Source of the DNA: Nemertoderma westbladi | Lineage: Eukaryota > Xenacoelomorpha > Nemertodermatida > Nemertodermatidae | NCBI GenBank assembly: GCA_032718475.1 | Contig: JAUCBJ010003987.1 | Coordinates: forward strand, 31,528 to 95,527 | Length of the DNA: 64,000 bases | Direction of reading: 5' to 3' | Shown here: positions 44,401 to 55,932 of the stretch, piece by piece | Position numbering within the stretch: position 1 is the first letter of the stretch | Layout of the letters: every line of letters starts with the position of its first letter | The notes under the pieces: generated by a model | Database searches by the model: none | What the model saw: the letters and a program-made list of their open reading frames with translations, nothing else | What the model was told of the DNA's origin: nothing | Position numbers and translations under genes: made by a program

Positions 44401-46189
44401 TTTGTTTGGTTGGCTGCTGGGCCCTGTTGCTACCGTGACCTTTCTAGGTTGCAGTACCCTTTATTGTAGGGTGATAATTACTACCGTTATATGGCCGATG
44501 GCTAATAAGGTGATATATTGGTTTTTGGGTTAACGAAGTGCATCATAATAATCCCGTAACACAAATTGTGTGGAAACCTTTACTAAACTTGCTATGCTCA
44601 GTTAATAAAATATTACGACTATAGTGAAAATAAAATTCTACATTATTTACCATGCAATAAATAAGTACAATATTACTCCCCAGTCTGATTTAGGTTTATT
44701 ATTTAATAATAGTCTTACAATAAATTCATCATATTTCAGTTGATATCTTCACCCTATCTGGGAATAAGGAACTTAGGTTTAGCATATAATCAGTGTCTTG
44801 TAAACAGTCTCTACAGTGTCTCGTAAACCTCGTACCCTGTGCCTTTACTAATCTATATAATCCAGTCGCACGATTTAACTTTCATTTATTGTTTTGGTTC
44901 AATGTCACTGTCACTGTAACCTGCTCCTTAACTAACCTGCATAATGTATTAATGTGTTGTAACACCTGTCATTAAAAGGAGATTCCTTTTGTAGATTACC
45001 TTAGGAGATTAACTTAGTAGTTAATGCGGAATTTCATTCTTGAATGAATTTCTACAACAAATCCTTGCTCTTATTTGATATTGGTCACTTGCACTTATTG
45101 GTTTATTGGTGTATATGTTGTCCGCAACATATTGGTAAGATAGTACAGTAGACTAGTTGATATCAAAACATTATACATTGCACGACAAACAAGCATTATT
45201 GTGTTCATGACACTTCCTCTGGTTTCCATACATATCGCTCGACTGGAATATCAAACATCAGGTTCCCTGTCCGAATCAAGAGGTCTACTGTAGTGAGAAG
45301 AAGGGAGGTAGATATTCAACTAGAGGAACACTCAGAAGTTTTGACTCGCCCCACAAACTGAGTTAACCTCTCACAGTGATGTTTTTCTTCACTAATTAGA
45401 ACGACATACCAGTTGGAGATTCTGATAGTAAATTTTTTCTTCATACTTGGATTTACATGCAGACCAGCCATACCGAGTAGTGTACTTCCGAATACTCTAG
45501 TCAGATTGTAGATTAGTTCGGTACACAACAGGAAGACAATAACAGTCAGTTTGGAAAGTCCAAATTTAATTAAATTATTGATTTTGAAGGAAGAAATCGC
45601 AATTTTTTTCGAGGCATAAATATACTTTATTTTGAAATTTTCTTATTTTCTTTAAAAGATCGAATTTTGAATTAACATAATTTTTACATATAATAATAGT
45701 ATTAATTGAGTAATAGATAAACAACCTTTCAGATTAATAGTATTTGAAATGTTGGTTATGTACATTTTTGTAACAAAGTTATTGCAAATTAAGAGTTTAT
45801 GAAGCACCAATGTTAATAATAATAGTTACCATATTCTATCCACAATTGTGAAATTACAGAAGATGTCACAGAACAAAAGATTACAATTGAATTAATATGT
45901 CAATAAAACTACTGTAGACAAAGATATAGTGTAATATATACATACACATACATACATGGTATAAATATACACTTACTAATCAACATACTAAATTCATTAA
46001 TAATTCCAATGTATTTTCTGATAATTAATACTAATTTTTAAGCAGAATATATTTCTAGATTGTTGATTGGATAAATACTTTTCTATACACATTTATGATT
46101 GATTGAGATTGGATATTTTATTTTTGTCTGTATTTTCATGAAATTAAAGACCTTGCTGACCCCACTTCTGCGGACAAAATGGAATGTAG
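44401..46189. other. AT-rich intergenic DNA
   Basis: No firm gene is seen. A minus-strand open stretch at 45316-45528 contains KKKFTIRISNWYVVL, which vaguely resembles the linker after a LINE endonuclease (RxSNRFxxL), but it is too short to call. The remainder is AT-rich. Confidence 0.4.
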
Positions 46190-47419
46190 TTATTTACTAA
46201 TTTTCATTTCAATTTTATCAGCAGGATCTGTGAAAGTGAACTCCTGCCACCAAGGCCCTTTATTACCAGCCCACTGGCCATAAATCCCGTTGACATTAGC
46301 GTGCGAACAACTCTTATACCACCAGGCACCGCCGAAATGAATAGCACAGTTAGAACCATATTCATCGTTATCTCGATCCTTGGTGGTGAACGGCTGACCA
46401 TCTATCCAATTATCACCAGTGGGGTCACCAGGTAGCAGAGCATCTCCAGCTGTCCCTCGGTATCCAGAGATTCCTATAGTATAATTTGTGTTTTCAGAAC
46501 CAACTCGGAAGGAGGAATATTCCGCAAATCCATATTTCCCATTATACCAGATATCCACTCTCAGTTTAACTCCTCCAGCAGTAAGATTGTGTATGGTATC
46601 CAACCCTAACCAAAATTCGTTGCTAACATCACCGAATCCAGACTTATAATTCGCCCAATCCCGGAAGAATTCAACAGCTCCATTAATTCTCCTTTGAATC
46701 ACCAACCAAGGGCCACCTGGGAACGTTGTGTCACATCTGATTAACCCATTTAGACCTTGTTGACTATTGTAGATACTAACTGAGTTATTCAGTTGATAAT
46801 TGTGGCAAAGGTGATTTGGAAGCAGATATCCTAAAGAAATCAGTATCGAATTCTTTTGCTGAAAAACTTTTTCAGTAATTATGATACTTTGGTTATTTAG
46901 CTGACCAGAAAACATCTCAACTTTCTCACCAACGCTTTTATTTAATTCCTTATTTTGTTCATTTAGAATATCAGAGAATAATTTACTTTGCTCACCAATG
47001 GTACCATTGAATATTGCAGTTTTTTCTTTAAGTTTATCAGAATGTATTTCCATTTCCCCATTTAACTGTGCCTTTAACTCTTTTGTTTTATCATTTAGTT
47101 CAGCTAAATAATTCTTTATATCTTTATTTATATCACTTTCCAAACTGTTCACTTCTATATTACTTTGATAATTACCAGATACCATAGCAATGGCGACTTC
47201 ACCGACTAAAACAATTAGTAAACCAATAAATATAACAGCAATTAGCGCCCACAAACACTTGTAATTATTCAGTTTATCTCTTAAAAATGATGTAGTATTC
47301 CCAGCAGCATATTGATTGTCAGGAATCACTCTGTATAGAGGCTTACTATAATCTGAAGTATCTTCTTGAAAGTCAATGACACAGCTCTCAGCTTTTATTT
47401 GACTCTTGGTAGTTTCCAT
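46190..47419 (-). CDS. FReD-3: type II membrane fibrinogen-related receptor (class B)
   Basis: An open frame of 409 codons starts at an ATG in a strong GCCATGG context. The tail (1-56) resembles FReD-2 but has KPLY instead of NPLY at 26-29, keeping Tyr24 and Tyr29 and the juxtamembrane YKCLW (Cys55). The membrane helix is about 57-80. Residues 87-196 divide into ten 11-residue repeats. The FReD domain (about 203-409) has Cys205/229 and Cys358/371, a DRDND calcium site (348-352) and SCSHANVNG. Its surface loops differ from FReD-2: EYGS before NCA, and a longer GQWAGNK before GPWW. The 5' leader shares TTTAGCAATATTAT-like sequence with FReD-2, consistent with a recent duplication that included the promoter-proximal region. 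Confidence 0.9.
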   Translation of the reverse strand: METTKSQIKAESCVIDFQEDTSDYSKPLYRVIPDNQYAAGNTTSFLRDKLNNYKCLWALIAVIFIGLLIVLVGEVAIAMVSGNYQSNIEVNSLESDINKDIKNYLAELNDKTKELKAQLNGEMEIHSDKLKEKTAIFNGTIGEQSKLFSDILNEQNKELNKSVGEKVEMFSGQLNNQSIIITEKVFQQKNSILISLGYLLPNHLCHNYQLNNSVSIYNSQQGLNGLIRCDTTFPGGPWLVIQRRINGAVEFFRDWANYKSGFGDVSNEFWLGLDTIHNLTAGGVKLRVDIWYNGKYGFAEYSSFRVGSENTNYTIGISGYRGTAGDALLPGDPTGDNWIDGQPFTTKDRDNDEYGSNCAIHFGGAWWYKSCSHANVNGIYGQWAGNKGPWWQEFTFTDPADKIEMKISK

Positions 47420-48900
47420 GGCATAATATTGCTAAACTTTAAACAATGTATGTTCTCTAATTAAACTAAACATTAAACCTAATGATGATGAATGCATCAC
47501 ACAAATTACAGAATGATGTAACTCATTCACTGGGACATTTCTACAATATAATATATTAACTATTCATCGTCCAGTAAATATAATATGCATTATTTATCAC
47601 CTGTCTTGAGATATCTCTCTCATTCGTGTGATCATCAAGCAAATTCAATAAGGATCTACGGAATTGAAGGTAATATATATTCATTACACGTATTTGGGGA
47701 CTTCGTGCAGCACGTAAGTCCAGATGAGCCTTTGCATAGAGGTACAATTAGTGGACCTAGTGGCAAACAGAGGAACTGTAAAAGTCTGTCTGTGGGAAGA
47801 ATTTTTTATCAGCAATACCCGTAGTTTACTCCTACCAAGTTTCTGATGGTTGGTTCTATAATTTCAGCTACTTTTACGTTTCTGACAATTCGCCCCCTAG
47901 CGACAGACAGATGAACTACAGAAGTTTGTATCTCTGTAGAATTTGTAAACTTTTGAGAGACTACATGTATACCAAGTTTGGTACAATTTCATCAAAGATT
48001 GATCGATTTATTAGCATTCAAACATTTCTGACAATGACGACGACAACAATGACAACAACAACGATGACAAGAACGATGACAACAACGACGACAACAACGA
48101 TGACAACAACGACGACAACAACGGATAGGTCAACTAATTATACCACTATGTTAAGGCTCACCTGGACTTACGTGGATCACCCCACATGAAAACTATTGGG
48201 AATTTTTCTTAATTACGAGGAGATATATAATTTTCCGAATGCACTACCACTCTATCAGGTATCCATCAAACAAGTGAAACACAGTCTTAACAACAGAGGC
48301 TCAGCAGCTCTGATCTGAGTACAATCGTTCAAAACTACCTGTATCCAAATGGTGGCTACAATAAAAAAAACCAAAGTATCAAAATTACATCGTAATGCCA
48401 TGGAAATAGCAACTCAAGCAACTACTCGCTGTGAATTTAATTTAATGAACATCAGATAGAAGATCAGTATAACGTAGGCAGTAGGCCGCCAGCAAGGGGC
48501 TATGGGGGGTTACCGGGTTCTGAGAAACAGTAGACCCAGGGTTGGAGTCTGAAACGGCAGAATATGTAGCGGCATAGGCTAGTCTGCTATGCATCACTAC
48601 TACTGGTACCAGCACATTTATCTGGTTATGCAGATAGGCCTGTTGGTGTATGTAGGGGGCAAGGGCAACAGACCTCAGTTACTGGGTTACAAACTAGGTT
48701 ACATGGGATACATACAGGAACAACCAGAAAGCATCTGAAAGCAGCCTATTTGATGAATTTTGGACTTAGTTGATGAATGATATAACCAAAATTGGAATGG
48801 AACAAACCCATTTACAATAACAACAACAAGACCACAATTAAGGGGGTGGTACTATTGGCTTGTTACTATTGGCTACTATACAGCTAAGAGGCATATCCCC
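47420..48900. other. Intergenic with a dispersed repeat and a trinucleotide-rich array
   Basis: On the minus strand, 47880-48010 contains ACCAAACTTGG, TTCATC and GATCGAT-type blocks also found on the plus strand at 55170-55260, indicating a dispersed repeat. No gene is recognised. Confidence 0.5.
48031..48123. repeat. ACAACGATGAC-type microsatellite
   Basis: About 90 bp of irregular ACA/ACG/ATG/GAC trinucleotides. An open frame across it would encode a Thr/Met run, which is a chance effect of the repeat. Confidence 0.9.
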
Positions 48901-50775
48901 CAGAAACCCAAACGAAAACAGTATGTGCCATGGCAAAACTCTGAGGTTGGTTGTAAGAGAGAAGATCTTAAGAAAGCCTACAAGCTAAGGACGATCTTAA
49001 ATTGGCCTACAACATCAGCCAGGAAAAGTACATCCAGGGTAAAATTGAAGCAATTACAACTGCTCACATACAGCAACAATCAAGACTTACCTGGCAAACT
49101 GTAAATGAGGTATCTGGTCGGAAAAGTTGTGCAAAGGGTCGCCTCAAAGCCGATAGTCCTGAAGAACGTGTTGGGAAGTGGAAAAATCACTTCAGCAACT
49201 TGCTTGGGCAGCCTCCAAACATCGAGGTCAGCCCTACAAGGAAAATATATGACAAGACACTACCTATAGAAACAGTGGACTTCACACCTGCCGAACTCCA
49301 AAGAAGCATTAAAAGCATGTCCAATAATAAAGCGAGTGGATTGGATTAAATCCCAGCGGATGTATGGAAAACAGGAGTGCTAAACAGACCATTATTGAAT
49401 GTTTGCAACCGGATGTTAAAAAGGGAAAAGCCACCACCAATTTGAACTAAAGGTCAACTAAAGCCACTCCCCAAGAAAGGAGACCTCGGCATACCAACAA
49501 ACTATCGTGGGATCTGTCTGCTTGTGGTAGCTGCCAAAATATACAATAAAATGATTCTATATAGGATTAGGCCTCACATAGAGAAACTACTGCGTAAGAG
49601 CCAAAACGGATTTCGACCAAGTAGATCAACAATAGCTCAGATACTTGCACTATGGAGACTGATTGAAGGAATTAAGTCAAAGAATCTCCCCGCAGTCATG
49701 ACTTTTGTGGACTTCAAGAAGGCATTCGACTCCATCCATAGAGGTAAAATGCTTGAAATCCTAAGAGCTTATGGAATACCAGAAGTAATTGTTGCTGGCA
49801 TTGGATTGTTATATTGTGACACAGAAGCGCAGGTACTCTCACCAGATGGTGAAACTGAGTTTTTCTCAATCCTGGCTGGGGTACTGCAAGTTGACACATT
49901 AGCACCTTTACTATTTGTAATTGTGCTGGATTACGCAACGAGGACAGCCACAAAGGGTGAAGACCTGGGATTCACACTTCAAGAATGCAGAAGTAGTAGA
50001 TATCCGGCAACTACAGTCACAGACACTGACTTTGCGGATGACATCGCCCTGCTCTCTAATACCCTAGCAGATGCACAGCTTCTACTAAATAAAGTGGAGA
50101 GGGCTGCTAAGGAGGTTGGATTGCATATAAATGCTACCAAGACCGAATTCATGACCTTTAATGTTGATGGAAACTTGACAACCATTGACAATAATCAACT
50201 AAAAAAGGTTGACGACTTCCAGTACCTTGTATCATGGATAGAGAGTAGCAAAAAGGACATAGAAGTTGGGAAAGCAAAGGCATGGGTAGCTCTATCAAAA
50301 ATGGATACCATCTGAAATCAGATCTCTCCAGACACCTGAAGACTAAGTTCTTTCGAGCCACAGTGGAAAGTGTATTTTTATATGGGGGTGAGACCTGGAC
50401 ACTGACTAAATCACTTGAACAACGAATTTATGGTTGCTACACAAGACTACTAAGGGCAGCCCTAAACATCAGCTGGAGACAATACATGACAAACGCCGAG
50501 CTTTATGGTACAATACCACCTGTATCAACCACCCTCCGTGAAAGCAGATTAAGATTCAGTGGGCACTGCTGGCGAAGTAAAGACGAGGTCATACCAGATC
50601 TACTTTTCTGGCAACCAACTCATGGAAAGCGTAGTCATGGACGACCAGCCATAAGATATATAGATAAACTTGAAAGGGATACTGAACTTGGGAGAAATGA
50701 AATTGCGACAACTATGGAGAATCGGGAAGCCTGGATGGATCTCATTTCCACTGTCCGAGTTCGCTCGACCTAGCA
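48900..50775 (+). mobile_element. RTE-like LINE (family B) ORF2, best copy, broken
   Basis: The RT domain and the C-terminus are readable almost end to end. In order they show AYNISQEKYIQGKIEA (49000 on), RVGKWKNHFSNLLGQPPN, SNNKASGLD, a stop at 49347-49349, PLPKKGDLG...NYRGICL with a stop near 49446, QNGFRPSRSTIAQILAL, FVDFKKAFDSIHRGKM, LAPLLFVIVLDYATR, the catalytic DFADDIALL (50029-50055) and LHINATKTEF. A frameshift near 50310 leads into FLYGGETWTLTKSLEQRI, RLRFSGHCWRSKDE and ENREAWMDLI. The endonuclease is missing. The C-terminal YGxETW...RL.GH..R block is characteristic of RTE/CFDP2-like elements. Confidence 0.88.
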
Positions 50776-50887
50776 GTAGTAGTACTATTGGCTTCCAAAT
50801 TTTTTTCAACATATTTTCTATTTAATCTAGAGCAGATTTTTATCAAGATTCCAGATTTCAAAACAGTTGAGCAAGAACTTTCATATT

Positions 50888-50995
50888 TCTCGAGATATTG
50901 CTGTTTGTCTTAATTCTCGAAATATTACTGTCTGTCTTAATTCTCGAGATATTGCTGTCTGTCTTAATTCTCGAGATATTGCTGTCTGTCAATTT
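50888..50995. repeat. 27-bp tandem array, four copies
   Basis: The unit TCTCGAGATATTGCTGTCTG plus TCTTAAT repeats four times with a handful of substitutions. It contains an XhoI-like CTCGAG palindrome. No coding role is seen. Confidence 0.9.
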
Positions 50996-51199
50996 GACTG
51001 CCGTTCTATCCATCAGTAGGTCTCTAAAACAATAGAAAACATACTATCTGTCTAAAAAATTTCGTAATTGGTTTTCTTGGTCTCTGTCTCCTCGTCGTTT
51101 CTCTACTGCATGCATGTCAGTCAAAATTTTACCGGAATTAATGGACAATTTGTAAGTTCGAAAATTTTAAATCTGATCACACTTGAAATGAATTCTACG

Positions 51200-51605
51200 A
51201 CCAAGAAATCCCTCTAATTCCCGGCCCTCAATCATTCGCAGCTCATAAATGTCTTATCAAAGTTGGGGTTCCACGCAACAGAAACAGCGTGCAACTTATT
51301 AAAAGTTATTTAACCGACAGACTACAAAGAGTTACTTCTATATACAAACGAATACCGGGTTTTAATATCTGACAAAGCCAATACTCTTCATTATGTGGTC
51401 AACACGGCAATATACATTATGGAATGGACGATCTGACTGAAGCAACTAACAAACTAACACTAAAAAGAAAGAAAACATCTGAATCATACAACTATCACCA
51501 AAGATGACCGCAGCATTATTGGCAATACTAAACCAATCATAAAGTATAAACTATCTCGGAGTAGTAATCGAAAGCAAATTGAGTGTAAAGAACAAATATA
51601 TACTT
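51200..51605 (+). mobile_element. CR1-like RT remnant, heavily decayed
   Basis: Across frames the plus strand gives KVGVPRNRNSVQLIKSYLTDRLQRVTS (about 51255-51345, partly quoted), which is the segment between the second and third RT motifs. Near 51540-51600 it gives a decayed YLGVVIESKLSVKNKY block. The middle is lost. It abuts another LINE family at about 51606. Confidence 0.6.
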
Positions 51606-52915
51606 TGGAAATTATGGGTTCCATAGAGGTCCTGGAACCATGGAGCCCATTTTGGCTCTCTTTCCATAATTATGGAGTTATCAAAAAAAGAAAGACAGGC
51701 ATCTGGCTGTTATCTTTGTTGACTTCTTCAAGGCCTTTGATTCAGTCTCTCGATTAAGTAAGTATGTTCAGCATACTTTCATTATATGGGATTCCTGATG
51801 AAATTATTGCAGCAATCAGATCAGCATACAATAGTTTGACAACATTTGTGTCTGCGGTTGTCTGTGACACAGAACCACTCGAAGTGTCCTCCAGGGAGAC
51901 ACACTTCCGCCATTCTTGTTATAATTGTGGTTGACTATATTCTGCGCATGTCCTTAGATAATAATAATGATGATGACTCCATCTTCTGGCTCCAGAAGTC
52001 GAGGAAATCCTGTCAAGTACCTAACTACCTAACTGATTTAGACTTTGCCAATGACTTTTCTCATAGTCACTCATAGTTTCTCATAGACTTTTCTCATCGG
52101 AGAGTCTCAGAATCACTAGAAGGAGCCTAACGGCTCCTCAGCTCATTAGAACCGGCTGCTTCTAGTGTTCTAGTGTTTGACTTTTTATTAACTCCAAAAC
52201 GACCAAAATTTTGAAAGTTAACTTTGAAAGTCCTCAGCAAGTCTCTGACCTGATGAGCATAGGTTCAAAGGATGGAATGCTTGAGCATGTTTACGACTTC
52301 TGTTACATGGGATCATGGATCCAGAAGTCAGGTGAGGACCTTCGAATACGTAAGGGAAAGGCATGGGCAGCCTTGAACGGGCTTTCCAGGATTTTGAAGT
52401 CACAGAGAATTAATCGAAAACTTAAGGTCCGATTATTTAGAGCAGCAGTAGTTCCAGTACTCCTCTATGGGAGTCCATGCTGGGCTCTAACGGCTGAGGA
52501 CACCAAATCTATGGATGGCACCTTTACAAGAATGCTACGTCGGGTTCATTTGTCAAGTACAATGCACACATCTCCAACCAGACACTATATAACATTGGAG
52601 GTGTCTCATTGGTAACCCCAAACTTCACACTAGAATAATGCCGCCTCAGCTTTGCAGGACATTGTTTTCGCCGTGAGGACCAGCCTGTGCACAATCTTGT
52701 CCTTTGGCAGCCCCATGAAAAAAATAAGCATGGTGGACTGCCCATGACATTCGTCAGACGCCTCCTAAATGACACTGGCCTTGAAGATGCGGATAATCTT
52801 GGGAAAGTCACGGGGGGTAGGGAGTTGTGGCGTTGCAACTTTATTGATAAGTGTTGCATACCTAATGCATCGGGCTTGCCAACTGTGGATTGCATGGTGG
52901 TGATAAAATGTTTTT
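51606..52915 (+). mobile_element. RTE-like LINE (family A), degenerate
   Basis: The plus strand reads GFHRGPGTMEPILAL, then DRHLAVIFVDFFKAFDS (about 51695-51745), then IIVVDYILRMSLD (51918-51957), matching the fragment at 2084-2900. The YADD region near 52030 reads DLDFANDFSH, with the catalytic motif lost. The C-terminus continues with FCYMGSWIQKSGEDL...RKGKAWAALNGL, LFRAAVVPVLLYGSPCWAL, then LSFAGHCFRREDQPVHN and LWQPHEKNKHG...NDTGLED. Many lesions separate these blocks. The endonuclease is absent. Confidence 0.8.
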
Positions 52916-53167
52916 GTTAAGCTGGCATAGCATCTCAATGTCCAGTTTAAGTGCAGCAGGCCTGTGTGGCGCGTAAACAATCGAGAATGGATGTAATAAC
53001 TATTATTATACCTGAGCCTCATCTGCCTGTGACTAGAGAATAGGGCCATCACCATAATCTATGCGGATCGTTCAAAATGGTCAATTTAGTAAAATTATAT
53101 GTGAAAGTAAATAGGCCGAGCAGTAAATTAAGCCAATTTTAACAATAAATTTAATAAATTATTATGC
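52916..53167. other. Short intergenic
   Basis: Nothing is recognised. This is AT-rich sequence after the LINE end. Confidence 0.4.
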
Positions 53168-53530
53168 GATGGTGAACTGTTGTTTAACCTGTCGAAGATA
53201 AAATGCACCTATAATTTATTAATACAGTTGTGTTCTGCAATTCTTTGTAATTGATTTATTTCCGTAGACAAACCAACCACCACACGTTTACCGCAAACAT
53301 GATTAGTATGGGTGGTGTATTTGGAAAGGTACAGAATAAAGCCAAGGTCAGATTACGAAGTTAAGCAAATATGCATTACTTTCATTTCAAGTACTAATAT
53401 ATAATAAATTCAAGAGCAGTCCATGTGCATTTATCTTATCACAATCGTATTAAACAATAATTCCGTAATAGGTTTCAGTGAAGTTTATAGATTTTATTCA
53501 TATACAATTATTGCATATAGATTAATCAGA
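53168..53530. repeat. Non-coding block shared with 22438-22880
   Basis: This is the second copy of the block described at 22438. It lies in the plus orientation, 2.4-2.8 kb upstream of FReD-4. A middle segment (about 53220-53340) has no counterpart in the other copy. The octamer-like site here is AGCAAATATGCAT, with one base changed from the FReD-2 copy. Confidence 0.6.
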
Positions 53531-55932
53531 CCAGTCGCTATTAAGGTGATGTGAAGGCTTGATATTTGGTGCACGCGCAGGTAACATATTGATGTTGATA
53601 AATCTATTCAAAGTTCGTTGTTTAATCTCTGTAACTTTCATGTTAGTGGTATGAGTTATACCACAATCCTTTATCACGACATACTCTATATATATATACA
53701 TACATACACTTCCTGGTTTACTTTGGGATGAAGGGGGGGGTATGTTGAATGTGACACCATTTTGGAACTGTATAAAAAAATGTACAAATTAAAAAAATGT
53801 AATATTTTTATCTTTACAATTATTACTCAAACAGAGCCTTAAACTTATACAAATTTGAATTTAAGGTTTTACAAATTGTATTCAAATCTCCCTCTACCAA
53901 AACAAACAATAATTATTTCTCCTAATTTGTTGTTTCCAATTTTATATCATTGTTTCCCTGGCTAACTAATAATAGTAAAATGTGTTATATAGGTGGTTTT
54001 TAAAAAATTACTTTATCATACGGTCGATGTAAAACTATGGCTTATAGGTGGTTTTGAACCCATAAATACAGAAGTTTTACGTGGGAGTATGTATGGCCTT
54101 CTAAGTTTGTTATTGAGATTCAGAATATGTTTTATCATAAAGAAAGGCAACAATCTCCATTTCAGCAACAATGGCGTAAGAAATTTGAATTTTATTGAAA
54201 TTTAAGGGGGGGGGGGGGGGGGGGTTACACCATTTTTGGACAACTCTTAGATTTGTCACTCTGCCCCATCCATCTATCATATAAAAAAACTTTCATGTGA
54301 TTCAATTTAAAACTGTAAAAGCCTTAGGGTTTTAAAACATTGTTGTCGATCTCGTTTTTATTTAATTTTTTAACAACACTTCACACCCAGTTAATAATAT
54401 TATTATATATTTGTTACTTTATTTATTTATTTATTGTTGTCGGTATAGTTTCGGTTAATAGTGGTAGGCTACCATACTTTGTGTTTTGAGTAGTTTGTCC
54501 TGTAGAATATTATAAAATTTCCAGATATATAATATTAAAGAAAGATTGATCATTATATAATAATAAAGAGTATCACATTATAGTTTAATCTGCAAGCAGT
54601 ACAAACATACTAATTACCAAGGCGTGTGCATTCCTACAAAGGTTTAACAGTAGATAAACTGGGAACTGGGTCACCTCAACCGTAGTCTGTAAAATATAAA
54701 GGTTAATTAATTCAATAATGTTTATATGTTTTTATCGATTATTTAGCAAATATTTATTTAACATCTGTTCACAATATGTGCAACATGTATTATTATTTAT
54801 TTTTATATTTTAATATTAAAGGAAATTAAGTCATTATTACAATAGGAACAAGTTCACAGGCCATTAACACAGCTGCACGATGTACCTTCCTCAAAAGTGC
54901 TCCTGCTATAGTTAGCAGGAGGCATTCTGCTCTAACTCGAACTGTAGTTGTGTGACATAAACTTAATCCTAGAAAAGTGTATGTATGTATAGGTTATGTG
55001 TGGGGCGAGCAACGAAAGTAAGCGAGCTTAGCATACAGGTACCACTAACTCAATCGGTGTGTCTGTTGCTCTGTGGGGCGAGCCACGAAGTGACTGAGCC
55101 TTATCGTAAAGGTACCATTAATCAACCTGTCGTTCTGTTGATCTGTCGCTATTTTTGCAGTGTTCAATTTTGAACGTTAATAACTCGATCAATCCTTGAT
55201 GAAATGTAACCAAACTTGGTAGACAAATAGTCTGTCAAAAGTTTAGAAATTTTCCAAGTTGAATTTGCTTAGGGCCTTCGTGCAGCACCAGTGTAAATGT
55301 CTTACAGTTATAATAAATTTATTTATCCAAAATTATAACGCTTGACATCAGCGGGTTGCTAGAAGACTAAATCAGCTGGGTTTCTGGCAAATTACGAAAT
55401 TACAGTAATACCATTGTGGCCTGTCTGCCTGTACCGGTACTATACTCAATCCCTGAATCCAGGAATCCTGCAATCAGACAATACTGCAATACCATTTTGT
55501 GTTCGTTGTTTTATGCTAAAAACTGGCAATATTTCATATTGTATGTTTCTGTATAATTTCCAATATATATTCCCATTGCAGGCATTTGAAGCGAATGCGG
55601 TTTAATTTGTTAACACAAGCTCTGTGTCTAGTGGCGAAAATAATAGTATTATAATAAGTATGGCTTACTTGAGTTATTCTCAAACAAAAATTTTCAATAA
55701 AATGGATCATATGATAGACTTACTTACCACTTATAATACTGCTATATTCAAAGTTAGGCACAGTGCTCATTATGCTGGTATTAACATAGGAGGGGCTAGA
55801 CTTCGGGTAATAACCTGCCTGCACTTATTGCTATCAATTGTAACCTTAGGTTGATAAAATTTAATTGTATGTTAGGTGTAACAAGTACTGGTTTAAATAA
55901 AGCGACAGAAAACATAATATTTTGTGAGAAAA
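53531..55932. other. Upstream region of FReD-4, AT-rich with dispersed repeats
   Basis: No gene is recognised. G-runs lie at 53731-53738 and 54206-54224. A pair of tandem copies of about 76 bp (54998-55072 and 55073-55140) share TGTGGGGCGAGC-ACGAA and AAGGTACCA/CAGGTACCA. A dispersed repeat (55145-55290) shares motifs with 47880-48010. A TTTAAATAAAG string at 55892-55902, about 35 bp before the FReD-4 ATG, may be a TATA-like element, but no transcription start is known. Confidence 0.45.

Noticed and set aside
45316-45528. A short minus-strand protein gene
   Set aside because: Only a vague likeness to a LINE linker (RISNWYVVL) was seen; too short and isolated to call.
48031-48123. A Thr-rich coding exon
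   Set aside because: It is a trinucleotide-type microsatellite, and the open frame is a by-product of the repeat.
55924-55932. A GTG start three codons upstream of the FReD-4 ATG
   Set aside because: Animal translation would normally start at the ATG at 55933, which has a good context and aligns with FReD-1.
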